A DNA stretch of 64,000 nt from Streptomyces sp. NBC_00341 (GTDB lineage: Bacteria; Actinomycetota; Actinomycetes; Streptomycetales; Streptomycetaceae): NCBI RefSeq assembly GCF_041435055.1, contig NZ_CP108002.1:62001-126000 (forward strand), in the 5' to 3' direction. The translations under genes and the position numbers were made by a program. The notes under the pieces are model-generated. The model saw only the letters and a program-made list of their open reading frames with translations. It ran no database searches and was not told the origin of the DNA. Of this stretch, positions 8,050 to 16,896 are shown piece by piece. Numbering within the stretch: the stretch's first letter is position 1; each line of letters starts with the position of its first letter.

Positions 8050-8556
8050 ATGAGAGGACGCCTACGCCCCGTGCCGCTCAGCGTCCGACGCCGGCGATGC
8101 CCGGAGCCCCCGATTCCACAGAAAGACGCGATAGGCCTGGCGACGACATTGACGTTCCGCGCGTGCGGGCGGTCCTGGCCCTGGGAGGCGTTGCCCTGGG
8201 ACCACCTGGACGATGGGGTGCAGGAGGTTCGGCTGAAGCTGCTGGAGCAGCAGGCCGGGCCCGGACGCGCAGCGGTCCGCAATCCGTCCGCGTGGAGCGG
8301 CGTCGTCGCCTCCCGCGTCGCAGCGGACCGGCAACCGGTCGGGGAAAAGGGGACGGTGGTCTGCAGGCGCGCCTCGCCGCCCGCTGGGCGAGACAACCCG
8401 CCACGGAGCATGAGGACGAGCAACGAACCCTTGCTCTCGAAGTAGCCACTGGACTCGCCGGCCTGCCGGCCCACCACCGACAACTGCTGACGCTGCGCCA
8501 GCCGACTGCATGCGGCCGTAGGTGCCTTGCGCACACAACTCAGCGAGACGAGGTGA
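8050..8556 (+). pseudogene. ECF-type sigma factor pseudogene, two frameshifts and an HTH deletion
   Basis: Sigma-70 fragments lie in alternating frames. One frame reads DDIDVPRVRAVLALGGV (from ATG 8097). The next holds the region-2-like PWDHLDDGVQEVRLKLLE and NPSAWSGVVASRVAADR. The frame then returns for LAARWARQPATEHEDEQRTL and LPAHHRQLLTLR (start of region 4). A third frame holds a sigma-like tail RLHAAVGALRTQLSETR ending at 8556. The segment between LTLR and RLHAAV, where the region-4 helix-turn-helix should be, is missing. The tail ends 6 bp before the next gene, the usual sigma/anti-sigma spacing. An ATG at 8050 with AGAGGGGA upstream may be the original start. Confidence 0.65.
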
Positions 8557-8562
8557 TCTACG

Positions 8563-9180
8563 ATGACTCGACCGACTGAGGACGAGGAGAGCCGGCTTCG
8601 CCGAGCGTTTTCGCTCATCGGCGAAGCTGTGGCCGTCCCGGAGTCCGCCGAGGAATTCGGGCAGGGCGAGGCACCGCGGAAAAGGGCATCCTCCCGGCCG
8701 ACACGGAAGAGGGGACGAACGGTCCTCTGGACCGCGGCAGCTGCATGCGCGGCCGTCCTTGTCATTGGGGTGGCTGTCGCAGCGAGTGGCGGCTCTTCGG
8801 CCCCCTCTGCCGGCGGGACGACCCGCGGACAGACATTCCCCGAGCTCTTGGCGTGCTCGAATAGCATCGTTGAGGGCACCCTGAAAGATGTCCGCGCTGT
8901 CAGCAACGGGCGTGTGCGGGTGACCATGTCGGTGGACCGATGGCTCAAGCCCGAGAACGGACTCGACACAGCCACCTTCGCCCTGGCCGACCCCACCGTC
9001 AGAGACCCGGAAGAGGCTTACGGCCGGGGCGACCACGTGCTCATGGTGATTCCGTCGAACCATGACCAGATCGCGACAACCTTCCCCCTCCAGGGGCAGG
9101 AAATCCCAGCGACCCGTGACCGGATCATCCGCGCGCTGCCAGGAGTAACCGCCGCGGACTGCCCGACCGCCTTCCGCTGA
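8563..9180 (+). CDS. Membrane-anchored partner of the broken sigma factor (putative anti-sigma)
   Basis: A 205-residue protein with an N-terminal cytoplasmic part (EEESRLRRAFSLIGEAVAVPESAEEF), a basic stretch, one transmembrane helix at about residues 53-75 (VLWTAAAACAAVLVIGVAV) and an extracytoplasmic domain of about 125 residues of unknown fold containing two cysteines. The architecture and the position right after a sigma gene fit an anti-sigma-like or signalling membrane protein, but no zinc-anti-sigma HxxxCxxC motif is visible. GAGG at 8550-8553 serves as ribosome binding site. Its sigma partner is dead, so it may be orphaned. Confidence 0.6.
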   Translation: MTRPTEDEESRLRRAFSLIGEAVAVPESAEEFGQGEAPRKRASSRPTRKRGRTVLWTAAAACAAVLVIGVAVAASGGSSAPSAGGTTRGQTFPELLACSNSIVEGTLKDVRAVSNGRVRVTMSVDRWLKPENGLDTATFALADPTVRDPEEAYGRGDHVLMVIPSNHDQIATTFPLQGQEIPATRDRIIRALPGVTAADCPTAFR

Positions 9181-9199
9181 CCCGGCGTGTTGGGTGTGG

Positions 9200-9705
9200 A
9201 GCGTAAGGGACCCGCCAGGCGCCGGCCCGGCTCGACGGTGCCGGATGGCGCCGCCTTGCGGGCGGGTGTCCGAGGTCCTGGCAGAACCCCCTGCAGGCGA
9301 GGAGGCGCCGCCGGCCGGGATGGCCGGTGAACGGCCTGCGCGTGTCGCCGGGGAGCCAGGCGAACGTCCGTTTCACCAGCCACCTTTTCTGCTGCACCAC
9401 GGAGCCCGCGGTAGCGTCGGTGCGTCTGACCACCGTCAGCGCGATGCGCAGCACGTCGCGAGCGAGGTCGACCAGGCGTCCGGGGTAGCCGCCGTCGGCC
9501 CACACCGGCGAGATGCGCCAGTACCGTTCACGGAGCCGCTTCAGCAGCGTCCGGCCGGCGTCGCGGTCGGTGACGGGTGCGGCGGTGACCATCACGGTCA
9601 GCACGAGCCCGAGGGTACCCACGGCGATGTGGCGCTTGCGGCCGTTGACCTTCTTCTTCCCGCCGTCGAACAAGATCGGGATGACAGCGGCTTCCCGTAC
9701 TGGAG
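9200..9705 (-). pseudogene. IS5/IS4-type transposase remnant
   Basis: On the minus strand, fragments match the C-terminal half of DDE transposases of the IS5/IS112 type: FDGGKKKVNGRKRHIAVGTL, VWADGGYPGRLVDLARDVL, and VVQQKRWLVKRTFAWLPGD with the catalytic-Glu region. The N-terminal half is absent, and after RTFAWL the frame is lost. No terminal repeats are recognisable. It is an inactive relic between the anti-sigma-like gene and the DUF1877 gene. Confidence 0.7.
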
Positions 9706-9751
9706 TTTAATTCGCTGGTGAGCGGCGAAGCCCGTCCCGAACACTGCTGCC

Positions 9752-10264
9752 ATGGCAGTAACGCAGCAACTCGCACGAGTGACGACGGAGTACTTGATTT
9801 TCTGCCGACAGGCAGCAGAGGTCTCGCCGGACGCCAACCCCCAGTGGGACCCGCCGAGAGCTGACTGGATCGATCTCGACTGGTCGCCCGCGTCCCTCCG
9901 GCAACTCCTCAAGCTGGCCAAGGTCGGACCGGCGGCGGTTGCGGCACTCGAACGGTCCACCAACGGCGATGCGCTGATCGATGTCTCCTACCTCGACCAT
10001 GACGATGCCGTGGGCACCTTCGGTCCTCCGCCCAGAGCCGTCGCCCCCGCCGCGGTAGCGGAGATAGCCACCACACTCGCTGCGGTCGACTGGGAGGCTG
10101 TCATCGCGGCGCTGCCGGCGGGCGCCCAAGAAGCAGCAACTGCTCTGGGAATGAGCATCACCGGCGACCCTCGGCCGTACCCCACCGGCCACTTCGAGGC
10201 ACTCCGCACCTTCTACCAACAGGCGGCTGAACGGCGGCTCACCGTCGTCCTGTGGTGGGACTGA
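9752..10264 (+). CDS. DUF1877 family protein (YfbM-like)
   Basis: A 170-residue protein of the DUF1877/YfbM family. It opens MAVTQQLARVTTEYL, has WIDLDWSPASLRQLLKLA, and closes with GHFEALRTFYQQAAERRLTVVLWWD, all typical of the family. No enzymatic function is established for these small cytoplasmic proteins. The gene stands alone next to a transposase remnant, with no clear ribosome binding site before the ATG. Length is normal for the family. Confidence 0.82.
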   Translation: MAVTQQLARVTTEYLIFCRQAAEVSPDANPQWDPPRADWIDLDWSPASLRQLLKLAKVGPAAVAALERSTNGDALIDVSYLDHDDAVGTFGPPPRAVAPAAVAEIATTLAAVDWEAVIAALPAGAQEAATALGMSITGDPRPYPTGHFEALRTFYQQAAERRLTVVLWWD

Positions 10265-10649
10265 GCCTGGCCTGGAACAACGAAGAGGGTCAAGATTCTG
10301 CGGATCGTCCTCATTGGCTTCGGAGCGGCTTGGATTCTCGTTCGAGCGGCAGGCCTCGTGATCGGTATGACATCGGCTTCTGAAAGTGAAGGAAGCCAAG
10401 TGGACGCGGAGGGCGGCTTGATGGTCTTCGTCTCGTTCGACGAGACCGCCCTCGCGGCCGCCGACAGCGACCGCGTTGCTGTCGGGGCGAGCGTCTTGGG
10501 CCCGCCGCTAGCCGTGTCCGGGGCCTGGAGCATGCCCGTCACATCCGTACGCTGCCCGCCACCGGCGGCGACCACCTGCCCGTCGCCGGCGGCGACCACC
10601 TGCCCGTCGCCGCCTCGGTCACCCTGCACCGACCGGCACCCCCGGCAGA
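10265..10649. other. Intergenic stretch with a possible start-less small membrane ORF
   Basis: A forward open frame from about 10289 reads (V)KILRIVLIGFGAAWILVRAA, a plausible signal/TM segment, followed by GLMVFVSFDETALAAADSDRVAVG and then a repeat-encoded Pro/Thr/Cys tail. GAAGAGGG precedes it at ribosome-binding distance, but the codon at the start position is GTC (10289-10291), not GTG. Either the start has mutated or an unusual ATT/CTG start is used. The frame runs on into the end of the opposing M1 peptidase pseudogene. Low confidence that it is expressed. Confidence 0.3.
10562..10609. repeat. Two perfect 24-bp tandem repeats
   Basis: A 24-bp unit beginning CCGGCGGCGACC and ending CTGCCCGTCG occurs twice head-to-tail (10562-10585, 10586-10609). 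It encodes the PAATTCPS repeat in the doubtful forward frame. Probably a slippage expansion. Confidence 0.8.
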
Positions 10650-12083
10650 TCACCGAAGACGGCCGAGGCTTCCGGGGTACAGGTACTTCCGTTCCGGGAC
10701 GGTGGTGCCGTGTGCCCAGGCGTCGAAGAATCCGGTGAGGTCCGGCCCGCCGGAGATCTTCTTCGCGAGTGCTTCGAACTGGGGCCAGGTGGCGTTGCCG
10801 TAGCGGTGCTCCTTCTGCCACTGCCGGAGGGTCCCGAAGAAGGCGGCGTCCCCGATGGTCCGCCGCAGGGCGTGCATCATCATCGACCCCTTGTCGTACA
10901 GCGCCGGGTCCAGCTCCTTGCCCTGGCCCGGGTCGTAGAGCTTCACGTTCCAGAAGCCGGGGTCCTGTTCGCTCTGCTCCACCATGCCGGCGTAGAAGCC
11001 GGTGTCGAGGTCGGCGCCGCCCTTCTCCTCTCACAGCTGGTTGGCGTACTGGGCGACGCACTCGGCGATGCAGCCGTCACGCCAGTCCGAGAAGGAGACG
11101 CTGTCGCCGAACCACTGATGGGCGTACTCGTGCACCATCGAGGCATCGAACATCATCCCGCTGTACGTCGGACGGCTCTGCGTCTCCAGCGCGAGGGGGC
11201 CGTTGCCGCCCGCGTCGGCTTCGCCGTTGATGACGATGCCACCGGCCGAGGAGAAGGGGTACGGGCCGAACTTCGAGGCCAGGAAGCCGATGATCTCCGG
11301 GAGCAGCGCCTCGGACTCCGGGTCGATCACGGCGCCGGGGCTGTAGGCGTTGATGACCGGGGTGCCATCGGCCAGTTTCGACGTGTGCACCGTGAACTTG
11401 TCGATGGCGAGGGTGCTGAGGTAGGTGGCGAGCGGCTTGTCCTCGTACCAGCGGAAGGTCTTTCTCCCCTTGGCCGGGGAGGTGGTCGGGCCGGGGCGGC
11501 CGTTGCCGATCACGGTCCAGGTGCCGGGGACCGTCGCGCTGAGCCGGAACGTCGCCTTGTCGGACGGGTGGTCGTTGGCCGGGTACCAGACGGTGGCGGA
11601 GTGCGGCTCGCCGGTCACGCTCACCCCGCCGTTGGTGAGCCGGTGCCAGCTCTCACCGACAGGCTTGCCGGAGTAGCGGACGCGGACCGCGAATTTCGCG
11701 CCCTTGGCGATCAGGCCGGCCGGGGTGATGACCAGTTCGTGTGCACCGCTGCGGGTGACGCTTCTGACGGGAACGCCGTCGACAGTGACCGAGCCGACCC
11801 GGAAGCCCTCCAGGTCCAAGTGGAATCGGTCGAGCCTGTCGGTGGCCGTGGCGGTGACCGTGGTGTCGCCGTCGAGGTGGCCGGGGCGGGCCGGGTCGTA
11901 GGCCACGCGGACGTCGTAGTGGGAGACGTCGTATCCGGGGTTGCCGTCGTCGGGGAAGTACGGGTCCCCCACACCGGACCCGCCGCCGGTGGTGGCCGCG
12001 GAGGGCACGGCGGTCAGCAGCACGCTGCCTGCCAGGATGCCCACCACCGTGGGGTATCGGTGCCGTTTCGTCGTGCTGCGCAT
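10650..12083 (-). pseudogene. Secreted M1-family metallopeptidase interrupted by one in-frame UGA
   Basis: M1-family aminopeptidase with an N-terminal signal peptide (MRSTTKRHRYPTVVGILAGS...), a beta-rich N-domain, and the zinc motif HEYAHQW followed by the downstream Glu in IAECVAQY. After ANQL a TGA at 11031-11033 (codon 351) stops translation. The same frame continues EEKGGADLDTGFYAG...MMMHALRRTIGDAAFF to 10650, giving 477 residues if read through. Homologues have Trp here (LWEEKGG), so one G-to-A change from TGG explains it. The zinc site is before the stop, but the C-terminal helical part is lost. It lies 37 bp downstream of an M28 peptidase gene on the same strand. Confidence 0.85.
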
Positions 12084-12120
12084 AGGTCCTGCTCCTGACC
12101 GTAGGGGTCGTGGTCGGTGA

Positions 12121-13008
12121 TCAGTGGGTGGCGAGCTGCCAGGTCACGCCGAGAACGGCGTTGGTGCTAACGGTCTCGGTCCCGGGGTCCACGTTGTCGA
12201 TGCGGTCGCATGCGTCGTGGAGGCAGTTGCCGACGCCGGTGGTGAAGCCGGAGACCGGGATTCCGGCGTCGCCGAACGACTCGTGGTCCGAGCCGCCGAT
12301 GCCGATGTCGAAGGTGGGCAGGCTCTTGGCCGCGAAGTACGCCTCGAACGCGTCCGTGGCCCTGGGGTCGTCGTGGACGACGAGCCACTGCTGCACGTTC
12401 TTGCTGCCGGTCATGTCGAAGTTGAGGTAGACGTCGATCTTCTTCCGTCCGGCGGCGGAGAGCTTGTGCACATAGTCCTTGGAGCCGATCAGGCCCTGCT
12501 CCTCCGCTCCCCACCACGCGAACCGCAGATGCCGCTTCGGCGCGACACCCGCCCGCGACATCGCGACGGCGGTGGCGAGCACGGCGGCCGAGCCCGAGCC
12601 GTTGTCGTTCATACCGGGCCCGGCCTCGACGCTGTCGAGGTGGGCGCCGACGAGCACGACGTGGTCCGGGTCGCCTCCCGGCAAGTCCGCGATGAGGTTG
12701 TGTCCGAGGACGCCGTTGTGCGTGAAGGGCCGCAGGCTGGTGCGGAAGCCCGCCTTGTCCAGTACGCCCTTCACATACGCCAGCGACTCCTGGAAGCCCT
12801 TGGTGCCGTGGGCGCGGTTGCCTCCGGTGCGGTCCGCGATTGACTGCAGCGCCCGCAGGTGCGGCATGACCTGCTCCGTGGAGACGAGGGGTATCCGTGG
12901 CGTCTTCGGAGCGGTGGGTTCGGCCGACGCGGCGGCGGGGACGGCGACCAGTGCCGCACACAGACCGAGTACCGCGGCCGTGTGCCGCATGCGGCTGAGT
13001 ATCTTCAT
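12121..13008 (-). CDS. Secreted M28-family zinc aminopeptidase
   Basis: 295 residues, resembling Streptomyces griseus aminopeptidase S. A Sec signal peptide (MKILSRMRHTAAVLGLCAAL...ASA) is followed by the dizinc catalytic domain. Ligand positions are readable as His in GAHLDS, Asp in GMNDNGSG, Glu in WGAEEQGLIGS, Asp in NFDMTGS and a late His in CLHDACDRIDN. The family releases N-terminal amino acids from peptides outside the cell. ATG 13008 is chosen because AAGGAGAG lies just upstream; the frame extends a few codons further to a TTG. It is followed by the broken M1 peptidase, so the two formed a peptide-scavenging pair. Confidence 0.92.
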   Translation of the reverse strand: MKILSRMRHTAAVLGLCAALVAVPAAASAEPTAPKTPRIPLVSTEQVMPHLRALQSIADRTGGNRAHGTKGFQESLAYVKGVLDKAGFRTSLRPFTHNGVLGHNLIADLPGGDPDHVVLVGAHLDSVEAGPGMNDNGSGSAAVLATAVAMSRAGVAPKRHLRFAWWGAEEQGLIGSKDYVHKLSAAGRKKIDVYLNFDMTGSKNVQQWLVVHDDPRATDAFEAYFAAKSLPTFDIGIGGSDHESFGDAGIPVSGFTTGVGNCLHDACDRIDNVDPGTETVSTNAVLGVTWQLATH

Positions 13009-13544
13009 GCGTGACTCTCTCCTTGAGGGCAAGGCGGGATCTTCCGGCGTGGAGCCGGAAGAAGAGAGAGTCGCTGGGTGATGTCAGAAAACTGTCAGAA
13101 ACCTGTGGCCGCGCAGTAGTCGTCATCCGGGGGAACCACGCGCTCCGTGCAGCGGCGGATACCGCCGATCGCCCCCGCACCGGGAGCCTTCCTTCAGCGT
13201 GGCGCGGTCGAACGGTCCGCTCTCCTCGAAGAGGCGCGCGACGCGTTGGAGGCGGCCGGGATCAACGAGGCCCACGGCGGGGGAGTCCTGGCCTCGGCTC
13301 GTCCCCGCGATCGAACAGTGCACTGCGTTCTTGCCGGCACGTTAGAGGGACCACCCCGGCTACAGCGACTGCGGTCCCGTTCCCAGGACAGGGGGACGGA
13401 TCAGCGCCGGACCATCGTCGGACCATCGTCGGCGGCGAGGCGGTCGGGGCACGTCGCCTCCCCACACCCACGGGCCGTCAGGGCGGCTGAAGGCAGGCGC
13501 GTATGAGGCCCTCCCGCCCGGTCCGTATGTGCTGTGAGAGGTGA
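13009..13544. other. Intergenic region, no gene recognised
   Basis: About 535 bp upstream of the M28 gene. It must hold that gene's promoter. Open frames exist on both strands (for example plus 13147-13506), but they are compositional; none has a family signature or a convincing ribosome binding site. Confidence 0.5.
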
Positions 13545-13745
13545 TCAGGTGTGCGCGGCGGTGGTGATCTCCTCTTCCGTCCAGCCGGTCACCTCGATCA
13601 GCCGCCCGTCCAGCGGCCCACCGGTCAGCTCGCGGTAGTCGCCGCCGGGCTGCGGCCCGGCCGCCGGCTCATCTTGCTCGCTGCCGTACACCCTCGGTCC
13701 CTGTGTCACGCGACCGGTCTGGTGCGACGCGGGGTCCACCAGCAC
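13545..13745 (-). CDS. Small hypothetical protein
   Basis: A 66-residue ORF ending YRELTGGPLDGRLIEVTGWTEEEITTAAHT. The GGPLDG and DVTGW/EVTGW type of core is one I associate with small uncharacterised actinobacterial proteins, but no function is known to me. It stands alone between the peptidase region and the FG-GAP gene, with no clear ribosome binding site. It could be a decayed fragment. Confidence 0.4.
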   Translation of the reverse strand: MLVDPASHQTGRVTQGPRVYGSEQDEPAAGPQPGGDYRELTGGPLDGRLIEVTGWTEEEITTAAHT

Positions 13746-13975
13746 GGAGCCGGCGCGGCCTCACCGGGAAGAGCCCTGCCCACTGCACATGACGGCACAC
13801 CTGTCCCGTACAACCCTGAGGGCCCACCAACAGTCCATACCTGCACCGAACGACGTGGGTGCATGCGCGTACGCGTCTGAACGCCTGCCCACTCGCGCAC
13901 CCGCGCCGACGGATCAACCGATTTCCGAATGCCGTACCACCGACATCCGGCCTGCCGCAGGAGAAGAAGACCCAC

Positions 13976-15421
13976 ATGCACCAGAGCCTCCGTATCGCCA
14001 CCGCTGCCGCCACCGCGGCCGCGTTCACCGGCGCGCTGCTCGTCGCCGGTGCGGCCAGCGCCTCCGCCGCGCCTTCCGGGCTGCAGGGCGACTTCAACGG
14101 AGACGGCTACCGCGACCTCGTCATAGCCGCGCCCATCGGTAAGATCTCGGGCAAGGAAGGGGCCGGTTACGTCACGGTCGTCTACGGAACCAAGAGCGGC
14201 CTCGACAAGTCCAAGCACACGGTCATCAGCCAGGCCACCGCGGGAATCCCCGGCACTCCGGAGGCCAGTGACTACTTCGGTGACCGGCTCACCACGGGCG
14301 ACCTCGACGGCGACGGGTACACCGACCTCGTGGTCGGTGTGCACTCCGAGCGGATCGGCTCCACCGACTCGTCCGGTGTCCTCACCGTCATCTGGGGCGG
14401 GGCGACCGGCCTCAAGACCGGCACCGACATCGCGTCCCCGCTGCCCAAGTACCGGAACGAACTCGGCTGGGCCCTGGCGGCCGGCGACTTCGACGGCGAT
14501 GGACACACCGACCTCGCCGCCGGTAGCAACTCCACCCCGAGCCTGAACATCTTCAAGGGCCCCATCTCCCGTACCGGCAAGGCCGCTGCACTCGTCGGCA
14601 TCGACACCACCGCCGCCACCGGCATCTACCCGGACAAGCTCGTCGCCGGCAACGTCAACCGGGACGGCGCGGCCGACCTCCTCGTCATGGGCCAGCAGGA
14701 GAGCGGCAACACGTACGCCACCCGCAGCGTCCTCTACAAGGGCAGCTCCACCGGCCTCAAGGCGTCGAGCAAACTCGCGGGCGGCTACACGGCGGCCATC
14801 GCCGACGTCGACAAGGACGGTTACGGGGACATCATCACCGGCAACTTCATGGAGAAGTCAGCCGGGGAACCGAACGGCGGTCCGGGCGGTGCGGTCACCG
14901 TGACGTACGGAAGCGCCTCCGGACTCTCCACCCGGACCCCTGTCCGGATCACCCAGGACACCGCCTCGGTCCCGGGCACCGCCGAGAAGAACGACCACTT
15001 CGGGTGGAGCGTGTCCGCGGGTGACACCAACGGCGACGGGTACGCCGATATCGCAGTCGGCGCCCCGGGTGAGGCCCTCGGATCAAAGCAGTCGGCCGGC
15101 ACGGTCACGGTGCTGCGCGGCTCGGCCAAGGGACTGACCGGGACCGGCTCGAAGAGCTTCTCCCAGGACACAGCGGGGGTCCCCGGCGCCGCCGAGGCCC
15201 GTGACGAGTTCGGCGGCTCAGTATGGGCCACGGACAGCAACAACGACGGCCGTGCGGAACTGGTGGTCGGTGCCGCCGCGGAGAACAACGGCGTTGGTTC
15301 GGTCTGGCTGCTCAAGACGGGGGCCAGCGGTATCACGGCGACCGGATCGACGTCCTTCGGACCGGGATCGGTCGGCGGGCCTGCCGGGATCTCCTACTTC
15401 GGCGACAACTTCGCCAACTGA
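13976..15421 (+). CDS. Secreted FG-GAP/integrin-alpha-like beta-propeller protein
   Basis: 481 residues with a Sec signal peptide (MHQSLRIATAAATAAAFTGALLVAGAASASA) and then at least six FG-GAP-type blades. Each blade has a calcium loop of DxDxDG type: GDFNGDGYRD, GDLDGDGYTD, GDFDGDGHTD, ADVDKDGYGD, GDTNGDGYAD and TDSNNDGRAE, with intervening AAPIGK or GAPGEALGS segments. The fold predicts an extracellular seven-bladed propeller of unknown ligand, common in Streptomyces secretomes. ATG 13976 is preferred over upstream in-frame starts because AGGAGA precedes it and the signal peptide begins there. It is monocistronic. Confidence 0.92.
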   Translation: MHQSLRIATAAATAAAFTGALLVAGAASASAAPSGLQGDFNGDGYRDLVIAAPIGKISGKEGAGYVTVVYGTKSGLDKSKHTVISQATAGIPGTPEASDYFGDRLTTGDLDGDGYTDLVVGVHSERIGSTDSSGVLTVIWGGATGLKTGTDIASPLPKYRNELGWALAAGDFDGDGHTDLAAGSNSTPSLNIFKGPISRTGKAAALVGIDTTAATGIYPDKLVAGNVNRDGAADLLVMGQQESGNTYATRSVLYKGSSTGLKASSKLAGGYTAAIADVDKDGYGDIITGNFMEKSAGEPNGGPGGAVTVTYGSASGLSTRTPVRITQDTASVPGTAEKNDHFGWSVSAGDTNGDGYADIAVGAPGEALGSKQSAGTVTVLRGSAKGLTGTGSKSFSQDTAGVPGAAEARDEFGGSVWATDSNNDGRAELVVGAAAENNGVGSVWLLKTGASGITATGSTSFGPGSVGGPAGISYFGDNFAN

Positions 15422-15427
15422 TCGCTT

Positions 15428-15444
15428 GGGCTCTGACGGAGCCC
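15428..15444 (+). terminator. Short hairpin after the FG-GAP gene
   Basis: GGGCTC (15428-15433) and GAGCCC (15439-15444) flank a 5-nt loop, 7 bp after the stop codon. A plausible terminator; the stem is short. Confidence 0.5.
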
Positions 15445-15528
15445 TTGGGCCCGGGTCGTGCCCACGTACGCTCAGGTTCTGCCCCTGTGCGTACGGTGGT
15501 ACGTCCCCGCCCCCGGCCGGCCGCCCGG

Positions 15529-15690
15529 ATGTTCGCAGCCACGACCATCGCCTCCCCGAGCGCCGCCCGGCACAGCAGCGAGCCGAGACTCACCCTGCGC
15601 ACCCCCAGTTCGCCGAACTGGGCGACCGAGGGCCGGCACGTGGTCGACCCGGACCGCGCTATCCCGAGCCCGCCCGCCGTCGACACCGTG
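15529..15690 (-). pseudogene. Isocitrate lyase/PEP mutase-family C-terminal remnant
   Basis: A minus-strand stretch reads SVAQFGELGVRRVSLGSLLC and then RAALGEAMVVAA. This matches the pattern of the last barrel strand and helix of PEP mutase/isocitrate-lyase-like enzymes (VAELAELGVRRVS.G..L.RAA). No upstream catalytic part (KKCGH-type loop) is present and no start is evident. I read it as a leftover fragment. Confidence 0.4.
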
Positions 15691-15845
15691 CGGCTGCGGA
15701 CACCCCGTCCGTTGCGGAGGGGCCGCCAGGTCCCGCTGGAGGTGGAGCGAGTCGATCTGCGACTCTCCGGGAATCCCCCAGGGGGCCGAGTCATCGTGCA
15801 GGACGTAGAGGCAGCGCTTCCAGGAAGTCCGCTCGCGGCGCCCGC

Positions 15846-16160
15846 CGCTACGGCGGTCCGGTTGCCCTCCTGACGGCCGCGACGACGTTCAGCGCAGGTG
15901 AGATGTTCGCCCAGGTCCTCATCGACCGGCCCGGCGGGACCGTCCACATCGGGGCGAACAAGTAGGGCGTCTTCTCCGACACGCCGCACGCCGCCCGACG
16001 GCATGGCGGTCTGGCTTCCGAACGAGGAGTTCCTCACCCGCCGGGGAGAGACCTTCGACGGCGCGGGAATCCCGCCCCACATCCGTACACCGGTCTTCAC
16101 CGAGGCGGAGTTCGCGACGGACCGGGACTCGGCCTTCGACGCGGCGGTCGCGTGCTCCGG
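15846..16160 (+). pseudogene. S41-family peptidase C-terminal remnant, frameshifted
   Basis: Two plus-strand pieces belong to a tail-specific/S41 protease. The first reads ALLTAATTFSAGEMFAQVLI followed by DRPGGTVHIGA, covering the catalytic Ser region (SAGE), and stops at 15965. The second, in another frame from about 16003, reads MAVWLPNEEFLTRRGETFDG and then GIPPHIRTPVFTEAEFATDRDSAFDAAVA. A frameshift and stop separate them, and everything N-terminal is missing. Non-functional. Confidence 0.65.
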
Positions 16161-16251
16161 GACCAGAAGCTGTCGTGAGGCGCCACGCGCCCGTTCGGCG
16201 TGTCGTGGAACAGGGACTGTGCGGGGCCGCCCCTGGGGAATGACGGACCTG

Positions 16252-16827
16252 CTAAGGGGAGGTGACGCGCCACGCCGCCTCGATCATTTCGAAGATCTCG
16301 TCCACCGCGGCCTGCGGATCGGGCGCCTCGCGGGCCAGTGCGTACGCGTCGATCACGAACCTCGCGATCGTCCGGCAGGCCGTTGTGGTCCGTGCCAGGT
16401 CAGGATCGGCGGACATGGCCGTTGCCAGCGTCTCCGCATGGCGCAGCCTCATCGACTCCTCGTACTCCCGCAGAGCGGGGGACCCGACGACCATGTCCCA
16501 GACCGGGGCGTTGCCGTCTGCGGTGCAGTGGCGCACCAGGGCGTGGATCTCGCGGCGCAGCGGGGGGAGGAGTGGCTCGTGCGGCGCCCGTCCGGTGACC
16601 GCCTGGGTGAGGCGCTGCTCGAAGTCCGTGTCCTGCTCGAACACCAGGGCCTCTTTGGAGGCGAAGTGGGAGAAGAGGGTGGTGACGGCTACATCGGCTT
16701 CGGCGGCCACGTCACGGATGCCCACCGCGTCGTACCCGCGTTCCATGAAGAGCCGGAGGGCGGTGTCGGCGATCTTCTGGCGGGTCGCGGCCTTCTTGCG
16801 CTCACGGCGTCCGGACTCAACGGTCAT
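16252..16827 (-). CDS. TetR family transcriptional regulator
   Basis: 191 residues with an N-terminal TetR helix-turn-helix (RQKIADTALRLFMERGYDAV, then GIRDVAAEADVAVTTLFSHFASKEAL) and an all-helical C-terminal ligand domain. It is transcribed divergently from a quinone-reductase-like gene with a 69-bp gap that holds a repeated CTAACCGTT element, so it very probably represses both. The ligand is unknown. Confidence 0.92.
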   Translation of the reverse strand: MTVESGRRERKKAATRQKIADTALRLFMERGYDAVGIRDVAAEADVAVTTLFSHFASKEALVFEQDTDFEQRLTQAVTGRAPHEPLLPPLRREIHALVRHCTADGNAPVWDMVVGSPALREYEESMRLRHAETLATAMSADPDLARTTTACRTIARFVIDAYALAREAPDPQAAVDEIFEMIEAAWRVTSP

Positions 16828-16852
16828 GCGTTGACACTAGCAGGTAGTAAAT

Positions 16853-16881
16853 GCTAACCGTTTCAAAAAGCTAACCGTTAG
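16853..16881. promoter_or_regulatory. Putative TetR operator between divergent genes
   Basis: GCTAACCGTT occurs twice (16853-16862 and 16870-16879), 17 bp apart. The second lies in a perfect odd palindrome CTAAC-C-GTTAG (16871-16881). It ends 15 bp before the oxidoreductase ATG and is A/T-rich against the GC-rich surroundings. Confidence 0.65.
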
Positions 16882-16896
16882 TGTTATGTTCCCGGT

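Noticed and set aside
11031..11033. Selenocysteine or programmed read-through at the UGA of the M1 peptidase
   Set aside because: The family has Trp at this place and no recoding structure is evident; a TGG to TGA mutation is simpler.
10213..11061. Long minus-strand frame covering the DUF1877-M1 interval
   Set aside because: It runs in a different frame from the M1 coding sequence, is Arg/Pro-rich and contains no family signature.
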